A stretch of 64,000 bases of DNA, taken from contig CBDASJ010000024.1 in assembly GCA_965199555.1 (NCBI GenBank), forward strand, positions 274,938 to 338,937, in the 5' to 3' direction. Shown piece after piece: positions 51,526-59,566 of this stretch (position 1 is its first letter; each line of letters starts with the position of its first letter). The notes beneath the pieces are model-generated. The model did not search any database, was not told the origin of the DNA, and saw only the letters and a list, made by a program, of their open reading frames with translations. This DNA is from LMUY01 sp965199555 (lineage in GTDB: Bacteria > Pseudomonadota > Alphaproteobacteria > Acetobacterales > Acetobacteraceae). Both the position numbers and the translations under genes were made by a program.

Positions 51526-53111
51526 AGCGACTCTTGCTGGCAGCCGCGGCCGCCGCCACCCTCGGCCTGGCCGGCCCCGCCCGCGCGCAAACCGCCCCGC
51601 CGGGCACGCTGGTGCTGCTGCGCACCATCGACAGCGACAATTACGACCCGGCGCGCTCCACCGCCCGCTCCGCCGGGGAAGCGTTGTATTTCCTGGGCGA
51701 CACGCTCACCTCGCTCGACTGGGACATGAAGACGGTGCGCCCAGGCCTGGCGAAGAGCTGGGACGTGAGCCCGGACGGCAAGCTCTACACCTTCCATCTG
51801 CGCGACGACGTGACGTTCTGCGACGGGCGCAAGATGACGGCGGACGACGTGGCCTACACCATCAAGCGCTTCGTCGACCCGGCGACCCGCAGCCCGGTGC
51901 GCTGGCGCGCCGGCCCGGTAAAGGACGTGCGCGCGGTGGACCCCACCACCGTCGAGTATGAGCTGACGGACCCGTTCAACGAGTTGCCGCTGCAGCTCAG
52001 CCTGTTTTTCCTGTCGATCGTGGACCAGCACTCGGTGGAAACGCTGGGCGCCAATTTCGGCGTGCAGGGGTTCAACGGCACCGGGCCGTTCTGCTGGGTG
52101 TCCTGGACGCCGCGGCAGGAAATGGTGCTGAAGAAGCACGAGGGCTACGTTTGGGGTCCGCCCATCTTCAAGAACCCGTCGCCGCAGGTGGACCGGGTGA
52201 TCTGGCGGGTGATCCCCGACGCCAACACCATCCTGGCGGCGATCCAGTCGGGGCAGGGCGACGCCACGCAGTACGTGCCGCCGATCGCACTGCCATCGTT
52301 GCGCAACACGCCGGGTATCACGCTGTCCAACCAGCCGAACTACTTCTGGGATTATTTCGTCGGCTTCAAGGTGGACAAGCCGGCGGTGAACGATCCGGTG
52401 CTGCGCCGCGCGATGGTGATGGCGGTGAACCGTGACGCGATCGCCAAGGCGGTGTGGTTCGGCGCGGCGACGCCGGCGGACAGCTACCTCAACCCCGCGG
52501 TGCTGGATTACGATCCGAAATCGAAGACGGACTTCCCCGCCTATGACCCGGCGGCGGCGCGCAAGCTGCTGGACGAGAACGGCTGGGCGGTGGGGGCGGA
52601 CGGCATCCGCGCCAAGAACGGGGAACGGGCGTCGTTCATCCTGTACGGCATCAGCGACACGCTGAACAACCGTGCGGTGGAGGCGATGCAGGCCGACCTC
52701 AAGCGCATCGGCGTGGAGATGAAGGTGCAGATGTGGGACGCCACGGTGGCGTGGGGCAAGCTGGCGACGCAGGAGTTCGGGGCGTTCATCATGTCCTACC
52801 CCTACGTGTCGGCCAGCGAGGCGCTGAACCTGTACTTCAACTCCTCCAGCACGCCGACGCCGAACCGTATGAACTGGAAGAACCCGGAAACCGATGCCTG
52901 GCTGAAGCAGGCCCGCACCGCCACCGACGACGGTGCCAAGCGGGCGGCGCTGGACCATGTGCAGGAACAGTTGACGGAAGCCAGCGTGTGGATCCCGCTG
53001 GTGCGCGAGCAGCTTTGGGTCACGTCCGGCCGGCGCGCCCATGGCGTGCGGGCGCACGGCATCTACGGCATCGGCATCTACAAGGGGTTGGACATCACGC
53101 TGACGCAGTAG
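51522..53111 (+). CDS. Family 5 extracellular solute-binding protein (DppA-like)
   Basis: A 529-residue periplasmic receptor for the adjacent permeases. Residues 1-22 form a signal peptide ending ARA. The SBP_bac_5 core has FLGDTLTSLDWDMKTVRPGLAKSWDVSPDG, YTFHLRDDVTFCDGRKMTADDVAYTIKRFVDP and a C-terminal WIPLVREQLW block. Ligands of the family are peptides, nickel chelates or other oligomers; the two flanking amidohydrolases suggest an amide or cyclic-imide compound. Translationally coupled to dppC. Confidence 0.85.
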   Translation: MKRLLLAAAAAATLGLAGPARAQTAPPGTLVLLRTIDSDNYDPARSTARSAGEALYFLGDTLTSLDWDMKTVRPGLAKSWDVSPDGKLYTFHLRDDVTFCDGRKMTADDVAYTIKRFVDPATRSPVRWRAGPVKDVRAVDPTTVEYELTDPFNELPLQLSLFFLSIVDQHSVETLGANFGVQGFNGTGPFCWVSWTPRQEMVLKKHEGYVWGPPIFKNPSPQVDRVIWRVIPDANTILAAIQSGQGDATQYVPPIALPSLRNTPGITLSNQPNYFWDYFVGFKVDKPAVNDPVLRRAMVMAVNRDAIAKAVWFGAATPADSYLNPAVLDYDPKSKTDFPAYDPAAARKLLDENGWAVGADGIRAKNGERASFILYGISDTLNNRAVEAMQADLKRIGVEMKVQMWDATVAWGKLATQEFGAFIMSYPYVSASEALNLYFNSSSTPTPNRMNWKNPETDAWLKQARTATDDGAKRAALDHVQEQLTEASVWIPLVREQLWVTSGRRAHGVRAHGIYGIGIYKGLDITLTQ

Positions 53112-53133
53112 CGCCACATGCTTCCGATCTTCT

Positions 53134-53172
53134 CCCTCTCCCGCTGGCGGGAGAGGGGCGGGATGAGGGTGG
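53134..53172 (-). repeat. REP-like palindrome, first member of an inverted pair
   Basis: Core palindrome 53134-53157: CCCTCTCCCGC-TG-GCGGGAGAGGG (11-base arms), followed by a tail containing GATGAGGGTGG. This is the reverse complement of the element at 53205-53242. The pair lies head to head in the 149-base gap between the binding-protein and second amidohydrolase genes. Confidence 0.75.
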
Positions 53173-53204
53173 GCAGACTGCTTGACCATGCCCTTCTCAC
53201 ACCG

Positions 53205-53242
53205 CCACCCTCACCCTACCGTCTCCCGCCAGCGGGAGAGGG
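53205..53242 (+). repeat. REP-like palindrome, second member of the inverted pair
   Basis: CCACCCTCACCC head, then a TCTCCCGC-CA-GCGGGAGA core and AGGG tail. Together with 53134-53172 it forms a REPIN-like arrangement that could fold into one large hairpin in the transcript upstream of the second amidohydrolase. A third copy is at 54803-54841. Confidence 0.75.
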
Positions 53243-53260
53243 CTTTGGAACAGTGATTCG

Positions 53261-54688
53261 ATGACCATCACCGTCATCCGCAACGTCCACACCACGATCG
53301 CCTGGAACGGCACGCAGCACGTCACGCTGTCCGACGTGGACGTCGCCTGGGATGGCAACGCCATCACCCACGTAGGCCCGGCCTATGCCGGCGCGGTGGA
53401 TGCCGAGATGGACGGCAGCAGGCTGATGGTCATGCCGGGCCTGGTGGACATCCACAGCCACCCGTCCTCCGAGCCGATGCTGAAGGGGCTGACGGACGAG
53501 GTGGGCACGCCGGGCCTCTATAACTCCTCGCTCTATGAATATTTGCCGATATTCCGCCCGCCGCCGGAGGCGATCGCGGATTGCGCGCGGGTGGCGTTCA
53601 GCGAGCTGCTGCTGTCCGGCGTGACCACGCTGGTCGACCTGTCCATGCCGTACGACGCGTGGCTGGACGTGGCCGGGGAAAGCGGGTTGCGGGTGGTGAT
53701 GGGGCCGATGTTCCGCTCCGCCCGCTGGTTCACCCGCAATGGCCACGTGGTCGAGTACGAGTGGGACGCGCCGGCCGGCGAGCGCGCCATGGAGGACGCG
53801 TTCCGCCTGCTGGACCGCGCGAAGCAGCATCCCTCCGGCCGGCTGAGCGGCATGGTGGTGCCGGCGCAGATCGACACCTGCACCGAGGGGCTGCTGCGCG
53901 ACAGCCATGCCGAGGCGGCACGGCGCGGGCTGACCTGGCAGACCCATGCGGCGCAATCCGTTAGCGAGTTCCACGAGATCACCCGCCGCCATGGCAAGAC
54001 GCCGATCGGATGGCTGCACCATCTGGGCGTGCTGTCCGAGCGCTCCATCATCGGGCACTCGATCTTCCTGGACGACCATGCCTCCACCCCCTGGCACACC
54101 GACGCAGACCTGGCGCTGCTGGCGCAGACCGGGACGGCGGTGGCGCACTGCCCCACCGTGTTCGCCCGCCGCGGCATCACCTTGCGCGATGTCGGGCGGT
54201 ATCGCCGGGCGGGGGTGAAGGTCGGGCTCGGCACCGACACCTTCCCGCACAACATGCTCGATGAGATGCGGCTGGCCATGTATCTCGCGCGCACCCAGGC
54301 GGTGAACCCGCGCACGCTGACAGGCGGGGAGCTGTTCACGATGGCGACGGCGGGTGCTGCCGACATCCTGCAACGCCCGGATATCGGCCGGCTGGCGGTG
54401 GGATGCCGGGCGGACCTGGTGCTGGTGGACGTGACTCATCCGGCGATGCGCCCGGCCTATGACCCGATCCGATCGCTGATCTACGCCGCTGCCGACCGGG
54501 CGATCCAGGCCGTCTACGTCGACGGCCTGAAGGTCGTGGAAGCCGGCCGCGTGCTCACGATGGACTACCCGGCCGCCGCCGAAGCCTTGCACGAGGCGCA
54601 GCAGCGCATGGTGCAAGGCGTGCGCGACCGGGATTGGGCGCGGCGGAGCGTGGAGCAGGTCAGCCCGCCGAGCTTCCCGGCGGGTTAA
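53261..54688 (+). CDS. Cytosine deaminase-like amidohydrolase
   Basis: A 475-residue metal-dependent hydrolase (Amidohydro_1, ATZ/TRZ-like). Metal ligands are visible in LVDIHSHPSSEP (His-x-His), LTWQTHAAQS (His), SIIGHSIFLDDHA (His) and VGLGTDTFPHNM (Asp). The C-terminal composite beta domain reads CRADLVLVDVTHPAMRP. Members hydrolyse or deaminate triazines, cytosine and related rings. It closes the uptake operon and is separated from it by an inverted REP-like pair. Confidence 0.82.
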   Translation: MTITVIRNVHTTIAWNGTQHVTLSDVDVAWDGNAITHVGPAYAGAVDAEMDGSRLMVMPGLVDIHSHPSSEPMLKGLTDEVGTPGLYNSSLYEYLPIFRPPPEAIADCARVAFSELLLSGVTTLVDLSMPYDAWLDVAGESGLRVVMGPMFRSARWFTRNGHVVEYEWDAPAGERAMEDAFRLLDRAKQHPSGRLSGMVVPAQIDTCTEGLLRDSHAEAARRGLTWQTHAAQSVSEFHEITRRHGKTPIGWLHHLGVLSERSIIGHSIFLDDHASTPWHTDADLALLAQTGTAVAHCPTVFARRGITLRDVGRYRRAGVKVGLGTDTFPHNMLDEMRLAMYLARTQAVNPRTLTGGELFTMATAGAADILQRPDIGRLAVGCRADLVLVDVTHPAMRPAYDPIRSLIYAAADRAIQAVYVDGLKVVEAGRVLTMDYPAAAEALHEAQQRMVQGVRDRDWARRSVEQVSPPSFPAG

Positions 54689-54722
54689 GGCTGCAGCACC
54701 ACCCGGTCCCGCGCGCCGGCCA
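54689..54722 (-). pseudogene. 34-base duplicate of the 3' end of the neighbouring reductase gene
   Basis: Matches 54883-54916 at 33 of 34 positions. Read on the minus strand it encodes the same end of the MDR reductase, AGARDRVVLQP, and is closed by a TAA at 54688-54686. It sits directly after the amidohydrolase stop and is the only part of the gene that is duplicated. Confidence 0.65.
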
Positions 54723-54735
54723 GTAGACGGTGTAG

Positions 54736-54753
54736 GGTGGGCTTCAGCCCACC
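54736..54753. repeat. Short palindrome GGTGGGCT-TC-AGCCCACC
   Basis: 8-base perfect arms with a 2-base spacer, embedded in TGTAGGGTGGGCTTCAGCCC. Similar GTGGGCTTCAGCCCAC palindromes are scattered in many bacterial genomes as REP-like repeats. It sits in the spacer between the second amidohydrolase and the MDR reductase. Confidence 0.55.
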
Positions 54754-54802
54754 TCGGACTGTCACCGTCAGAGGCCGCTGGTATGAGTTTACCCGAGCGA
54801 CG

Positions 54803-54841
54803 CCACCCTCACCCCGACCCTCTCCCGCCAGCGGGAGAGGG
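54803..54841 (+). repeat. REP-like palindrome, third copy
   Basis: CCACCCTCACCCC head, core palindrome CCCTCTCCCGC-CA-GCGGGAGAGGG at 54818-54841. Same element as 53205-53242. Located 38 bases beyond the 3' end of the MDR reductase gene. Confidence 0.75.
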
Positions 54842-54878
54842 AGATTTGGTCGCTCTACCCTCCCGGGAAAGGAGGCGC

Positions 54879-55850
54879 CTAGGGCTGCAGCACCACCCGG
54901 TCCCGCGCCCCGGCCAACACGGCGCGATACGCCTGCTTTGCCTGCTCCAGCGGAAAGGTTTGTCCGACCGGGAATGGCCGCAGGCTGCCGTTTTCGAAGC
55001 CGGGCGTCAGTTCGTCTAGGATGCCGGCGCAGGCGGCGCCGTCCAGGGACAGGGAGTCGATGCCGTGGAAGCTGTGCTGGCCGCGGTAGAAGCGGAAGAT
55101 GTCGAACGGCACCGCGCGGTCGACCGTGGCGATGAAGATGTGCCGGCCGCGCAGCGCCAGCGCGTCGTTGCCCGCGGCGAAATACGGGCTGCCCACCGTG
55201 TTGTAGACGATGTCGGCGCCGCGGCCGCCCGTGTGGTCGCGCAGCGCGGCCGCCGGGTCCCCGCTGCTGGCGTCCAGCAGGCGCACGGGCCGGCTCGCAT
55301 GGCCGACATACTCCTCCGCCCGGCGCGTGACGCCGAACACCTGGGCGCCCAGCATGCTCGCGATCTGGATCGCGGCCTGGCCCACCTTGCCGTTCGCGCC
55401 CATGACGAGCACGACTTCGCCCGGCTGCGGCAGCCCGACGCGGCGCAGCCCTTCATAGGCGGTGATGAACGGCACGCCGACGGCGCCCGCCTCCTCCAGC
55501 GACATCGCGCTGGGCTTCACCCGGACGTAGCTGCGGGGCACGACGATGTGGCTGCCATGCGTGCCGTCCCGCCGGATGCCGAGGTCGCCGCTGGAACCCC
55601 AGACTGCCTGGCCCATCAGCTCCGCCGGGCCGTCCACCACGATGCCGGCCCAGTCCCGCCCCGGCGTGCGCGGCCACACGGCATACGGCATCGCGCCCAG
55701 CGCGGCCTTCACGTCCGACGGGTTGACCCCGGCGGCGCGCACCGCCACGACGACGCCGTCAGGCGGCGCGGCGCCGGGCTCGAACGGGTCCAGCGACAGG
55801 TTGAGCGCCTCGATATCGGCGGCCTTTTCGGTGACGCGCAGGCGCGGCAT
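54879..55850 (-). CDS. Zinc-independent MDR-family quinone oxidoreductase
   Basis: A 323-residue medium-chain reductase. The N-terminal GroES-like domain has VRAAGVNPSDVKAALGAMPY and TPGRDWAGIVVDG; the NADPH-binding motif is VVLVMGANGKVGQAAIQIA; no structural-zinc cysteines are seen. Relatives reduce quinones or enones. GGAGGA is seven bases before the chosen ATG at 55850. A 34-base copy of the gene's end lies at 54689-54722. Confidence 0.83.
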   Translation of the reverse strand: MPRLRVTEKAADIEALNLSLDPFEPGAAPPDGVVVAVRAAGVNPSDVKAALGAMPYAVWPRTPGRDWAGIVVDGPAELMGQAVWGSSGDLGIRRDGTHGSHIVVPRSYVRVKPSAMSLEEAGAVGVPFITAYEGLRRVGLPQPGEVVLVMGANGKVGQAAIQIASMLGAQVFGVTRRAEEYVGHASRPVRLLDASSGDPAAALRDHTGGRGADIVYNTVGSPYFAAGNDALALRGRHIFIATVDRAVPFDIFRFYRGQHSFHGIDSLSLDGAACAGILDELTPGFENGSLRPFPVGQTFPLEQAKQAYRAVLAGARDRVVLQP

Positions 55851-55932
55851 GGGTGATTCCTCCGTGGGCGGGCAACTTGCCACCGATGAAGCGCGGCCGT
55901 AAACCGCCCGTCGATCCCGCGAGGAGCCCGTG

Positions 55933-56241
55933 ATGCGCGTGCGAATCTTCCAGCGTCCCAAGACCGCCATGCAGTCCGGCCTCGCCGGCACGGAAAACTG
56001 GGTGTTGGAGTTCGCCACGACCCTGCCCGAGGTCAACGACCCGTTGATGGGCTGGTGGGGCCGCGGCGACACGCGGGGCCAGGTGAAGCTGCGGTTCGAC
56101 TCGCGCGAGCAGGCGGTTGCGTATGCGGAGGCGAACGGCTTCGCCTACGACGTCGAAATCCCGCCGGCGCCGGTCAAGCACAAGCCCAAGGTCTACGCCG
56201 ACAATTTCCGCTTCAACCGCCCGGAAAACTGGACGCACTGA
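55933..56241 (+). CDS. Complex I accessory subunit, NDUFS4-like (ETC_C1_NDUFA4)
   Basis: A 102-residue soluble protein matching the 18-kDa/NDUFS4-type accessory subunit of NADH dehydrogenase: VRIFQRPKTAMQSG, NWVLEFATTLPEVNDPLMGWWGRGDT, VKLRFDSREQAVAYAEANGF and YADNFRFNRPENWTH. Found in Alphaproteobacteria and mitochondria. GAGGAG is six bases before the ATG at 55933; a GTG at 55930 is possible. Not next to nuo genes, as usual. Confidence 0.88.
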   Translation: MRVRIFQRPKTAMQSGLAGTENWVLEFATTLPEVNDPLMGWWGRGDTRGQVKLRFDSREQAVAYAEANGFAYDVEIPPAPVKHKPKVYADNFRFNRPENWTH

Positions 56242-56543
56242 GCGGGCCGGGGCGTTTGGCGTCCGACCCGGTCTCCGCCGCGCTGGAACGACTGGCGAAG
56301 CTGGCCGCGGCGGGCACGGCGCCCGACCGGATGCAGCGGGAAACCAACAAGCTGCTGGATGCGTGGCGGGATGACCCGGCGACGTTCCAGGACCGGCTGG
56401 CCGTCCTGCGGGAAAACCTGGAATCCGGTGTGGCCGCCGCCCAGGACGGCGTCGATGACGCCGACCGCGACGACAAGGCCGCGATGCGCGGGGCGGAAGC
56501 GACGCTGAAGGCGTTGGCTGGCGCGCTGGCGCGTTTGCCCTGA
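56238..56543 (+). CDS. Small hypothetical protein, possible CTG start
   Basis: A 95-101 residue, Ala/Arg/Asp-rich helical protein with no recognised family (LERLAKLAAAGTAPDRMQRETNKLLDAWRDD). No ATG or GTG lies near the beginning. A CTG at 56238 overlaps the preceding stop (CTGA) and is in frame; a TTG at 56256 is the conventional alternative. The charged, coiled-coil-like composition and close spacing argue for a real gene, but only weakly. Confidence 0.45.
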   Translation: MSGPGRLASDPVSAALERLAKLAAAGTAPDRMQRETNKLLDAWRDDPATFQDRLAVLRENLESGVAAAQDGVDDADRDDKAAMRGAEATLKALAGALARLP

Positions 56544-56651
56544 CCCACCGGGGCGAGGCCGCGCCCGGAACTCGCACCCCCACGCCGTCGTAAAGCTCCC
56601 CGCCAGTGTCCCGCATACCGCTCGACGCCGTCAGGAAGGAAACGTGCGAAC

Positions 56652-57566
56652 ATGTTCATGAGGATCGACAGGCTCCAGGCCGAGCTTCCGGAACCCAAGA
56701 AGCCTAACCCCAACGCGGCCGCCGCACTCCAGGAACTACTGGGTGGGAAGTATGGCGAGATGTCGACGCTGGGGAACTACATGTTCCAAAGCTTCAACTT
56801 CCGCAACAAGTCCAAGCTGCGGCCGTTCTACAGCCTGGTTTCCGCGATCTTCGCCGAGGAACTCGGGCATGTGGAATTGGTCAGCACCGGCATCGCCATG
56901 CTGAACAACGGCCCGGGCGACCCGACGCCGAACGTGGACGTGTCCAAGGCACCGTTCAACGCCATGGAAGACATCGCGCTGCCCGGCTCGTTCCTGTCCA
57001 ACGGCGGTGGCTCCACGCCGGTGAACAGCAACGGCCTGTCGTGGAACACGGACATGGTCACCACGACCGGCAACGTGATCATCGACCTGCTGCACAACTT
57101 CCACCTCGAATGCGGCGCCCGCATCCACAAGCTCCGCGTCTACGAGACCATGAAGGAGCCGACCGGGCGTGAGGTGTGCGGCTACCTGCTGGTTCGCGGC
57201 TCCGTCCACGCGCATGCCTATGCCTTGGCGCTGAAGAAGCTGACGGGCGTCGAGATCGAGAAGATGCTGCCGACGCCGAACATCAACCTCGACAAGATTC
57301 CGGAGTGCCAGAAGTACCTCAACGAAGGCAGCCATCGTCGGCTGTATCGCTTCAGCCCGGACGACTACAAGGAAGCCGCCGGCATCTGGGGCAATGGCGA
57401 AGTCGCGCTGCCGGGCGACCCGCCGGGCGAGTTGGAGGTCGTCGACGGCCATCCGGAAGGTGGCCACATCCCCGATCTGCTGGGCAATTACGGTGCTTTT
57501 GCACCGAATTACGCGCCCGAGGAGATGTTCGAGGTCGCCAGCAAGCTTTACAAGAAGTCCCGCTGA
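56652..57566 (+). CDS. Manganese catalase
   Basis: A 304-residue non-haem catalase that disproportionates hydrogen peroxide at a dimanganese centre. Expected ligands are visible: Glu36 (GEMSTLGNYMFQSFNFR), Glu70 and His73 (FAEELGHVE), a Glu in NFHLECGARIHK and a His in GSVHAHAYALAL. GGAAGGAAA lies about ten bases before the ATG. A perfect GC-rich hairpin follows the stop. It stands alone as a transcription unit. Confidence 0.92.
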   Translation: MFMRIDRLQAELPEPKKPNPNAAAALQELLGGKYGEMSTLGNYMFQSFNFRNKSKLRPFYSLVSAIFAEELGHVELVSTGIAMLNNGPGDPTPNVDVSKAPFNAMEDIALPGSFLSNGGGSTPVNSNGLSWNTDMVTTTGNVIIDLLHNFHLECGARIHKLRVYETMKEPTGREVCGYLLVRGSVHAHAYALALKKLTGVEIEKMLPTPNINLDKIPECQKYLNEGSHRRLYRFSPDDYKEAAGIWGNGEVALPGDPPGELEVVDGHPEGGHIPDLLGNYGAFAPNYAPEEMFEVASKLYKKSR

Positions 57567-57571
57567 GGCAA

Positions 57572-57600
57572 GGCGGCCAGGCGCAAGTAGCCTGGCCGCC
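57572..57600. terminator. Terminator-like hairpin after the manganese catalase
   Basis: Perfect 11-base arms GGCGGCCAGGC and GCCTGGCCGCC with a 7-base loop, seven bases after the stop. There is no clear U-tract, so efficiency is uncertain. Confidence 0.6.
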
Positions 57601-57626
57601 CCTCACGCTACATTGCCCCAAGGGCG

Positions 57627-58367
57627 ATGCCCATGGCACGGTGCAGGATGGCTGGATTGTTGCCTGACCTGGACCCTATTCCCGCATCACCGCTTAGTGC
57701 CGAAGGGCATCGTCAGCGCTTACGCCAACGTTTGCTTACCAGTGGCTCCGACAGCGTAGCGGATCATGAGTTGTTGGAAATGGTGTTGTTCCTCGCCTTG
57801 CCTCGCCGGGACACCAAGCCTATCGCCCGCGCGCTGCTGGGCCGATTCGGCTCCTTCGCCAACGCCATTGCCGCCCCACTGGCCGAGTTGCGCGGCGTTG
57901 AGGGCATGGGTGAGGCTGGCAGCGCCGCACTGAAAACCGTTCAGGCCGCGGCGTTGCGCCTGATGCGCTCCGAACTGCAGGACCGCCCCGTCTTGTCGAA
58001 TTGGGAGTCGCTGATGGGCTACCTGAACGCCCAATTGGCGCGCGAGCGGGTAGAGCAGTTCCGGGTATTGTTCCTGGACGGCAAGAACCGCCTGTTGGCC
58101 GACGAGGCGCAGGCGCGCGGCACGGTGAACCACACGCCGGTCTACCCGCGAGAGGTTGCCAGGCGCGCGCTGGAGCTGCACGCAACCGCGCTGATCCTGG
58201 TGCACAACCACCCGAGCGGCGACCCATCACCCTCACCGCAGGACCTGCAAACAACGGGCCTGGTCCGACGTGCCTTGTCCACGATCGACGTCGTGCTGCA
58301 CGACCACATCATCGTCGGCAACGGCGCCTGGCGCAGCCTGCGCCAGGAAGGACTGTTGGGCGGCTAG
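57627..58367 (+). CDS. radC: RadC/MPN+ family protein
   Basis: A 246-residue JAB1/MPN-domain protein. The N-terminal helical half has HELLEMVLFLALPRRDTKPIARALLGRFGSF and a helix-hairpin-helix GVEGMGEAGSAALK; the JAMM zinc site is LILVHNHPSGDPSPSPQD. The old link to DNA repair is doubtful and the function is open. ATG at 57627 or 57648. Its end overlaps the convergent SDR gene by four bases. Confidence 0.88.
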   Translation: MPMARCRMAGLLPDLDPIPASPLSAEGHRQRLRQRLLTSGSDSVADHELLEMVLFLALPRRDTKPIARALLGRFGSFANAIAAPLAELRGVEGMGEAGSAALKTVQAAALRLMRSELQDRPVLSNWESLMGYLNAQLARERVEQFRVLFLDGKNRLLADEAQARGTVNHTPVYPREVARRALELHATALILVHNHPSGDPSPSPQDLQTTGLVRRALSTIDVVLHDHIIVGNGAWRSLRQEGLLGG

Positions 58368-59113
58368 GAACGCTTGACGGCCAGCGGCCCGGGCGCCTGG
58401 CAGGTGGGCATCATCTCGACCCGGTTGATGTTCACGTGCTGTGGCAGGCTGACCAGCCAGCCGACCGTTTCCGCGATGTCCTCGGCGTTCAGCGGCGTGG
58501 TGCCCTGGTACACGCCGGCGGCCTTGCCCGTATCGCCGCCGAAGCGAACGCTGCTGAACTCCGTGCCGCCGACCAGCCCGGGCTCCACACTGGTGACGCG
58601 CACGTTGGTGCCGACCAGATCGGCCTTAAGGTTCTGCATGAAGTGGGCGACAAAGGCCTTGCTGGCGCCATACACGTGGCCGCCCGGATAGGGGTAGGTG
58701 CCCGCCGTGCTGCCCAGGCTGATCACCTGGCCGCGGTTGCGCTCTACCATGCCCGGCAGCAGCGCCCGCGTCACGCCGAGCAGCCCGGTGACGTTGGTCG
58801 CCACCATGGTGTCCCAGTCGGACAGGCTCGCTTTCCAGGCCGGGTCCAGCCCCAGGGCGAGCCCGGCATTGTTGACCAGGATGTCCACCTCGCGCCACGC
58901 CGCCGGCAGGCTGCCGGGAAGCGCCGCCACCGCCGCGGCATCTGTCACGTCCAGTGGGAACGCCAGCACCGCACTGCCAAGCTCGGCTGCCAAGGCATCC
59001 AGGCGATCCTTGCGCCGCCCCGTCGCGATGACCCTGTGGCCATCGCGCACGAGGCGGCGGAGAATCGCTTGCCCGAACCCGGCCGTGGCCCCGGTGACAA
59101 GCGCCGTGCTCAC
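58364..59113 (-). CDS. SDR-family NADP-dependent oxidoreductase (YdfG-like)
   Basis: A 249-residue short-chain dehydrogenase. The cofactor motif is TALVTGATAGFGQAI, NAG is in ILVNNAGLALGLDPA, the catalytic Ser and the YxxxK are in SLGSTAGTYPYPGGHVYGASKAF. It resembles YdfG, a 3-hydroxy-acid/allo-threonine dehydrogenase. The GTG start overlaps the ohr stop (GTGA), linking it to peroxide defence. Confidence 0.88.
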   Translation of the reverse strand: MSTALVTGATAGFGQAILRRLVRDGHRVIATGRRKDRLDALAAELGSAVLAFPLDVTDAAAVAALPGSLPAAWREVDILVNNAGLALGLDPAWKASLSDWDTMVATNVTGLLGVTRALLPGMVERNRGQVISLGSTAGTYPYPGGHVYGASKAFVAHFMQNLKADLVGTNVRVTSVEPGLVGGTEFSSVRFGGDTGKAAGVYQGTTPLNAEDIAETVGWLVSLPQHVNINRVEMMPTCQAPGPLAVKRS

Positions 59114-59526
59114 AGGACGGACAGCTCCACCTTCACGTTGTTGCGCGTCGCCTTGCTGTAGGGGCACACCTCATGGGCCTTGTGCACCAGCTTCTCCGCC
59201 GTGGCGTGGTCCACGTCGCCGATCTTCACGCCGAGCTTTACGGAAATGTAGAAGTCCGGGCCGGGATCGACGTGCAGGGTGACGTCGGCCGCCACGCTGA
59301 TCTCGCCGACCTTCACCTTCTCCGCCGCCGCGACCGCGCCCACCGCGCCGCCGAAGCAGGCCGAATAGCCGGCGGCGAACAACTGCTCCGGGTTGGTGGC
59401 GCCCGCCTTGCCCGGGCCGCCGATCTCCTTCGGCAGCGTCAGGTCGTGCTTCAGCACGCCGTCATTGCTTTCCACATGGCCATTGCGACCGGCGACCGTC
59501 GTGGCGTGGGCGGTGTATTCTGGCAT
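59110..59526 (-). CDS. ohr: Organic hydroperoxide reductase Ohr
   Basis: A 138-residue OsmC/Ohr peroxidase. Peroxidatic Cys57 (GYSACFGGAVGAVA) and resolving Cys121 (VCPYSKATRNNVKVELSVL) are both present, which with the length favours Ohr over OsmC. It reduces organic peroxides with lipoylated proteins. GGAGG lies six bases before the ATG. No OhrR regulator is adjacent. Confidence 0.88.
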   Translation of the reverse strand: MPEYTAHATTVAGRNGHVESNDGVLKHDLTLPKEIGGPGKAGATNPEQLFAAGYSACFGGAVGAVAAAEKVKVGEISVAADVTLHVDPGPDFYISVKLGVKIGDVDHATAEKLVHKAHEVCPYSKATRNNVKVELSVL

Positions 59527-59566
59527 GGGGTGCCTCCAGTTCGGGGATGACGCGGTTCTAGCCCGA

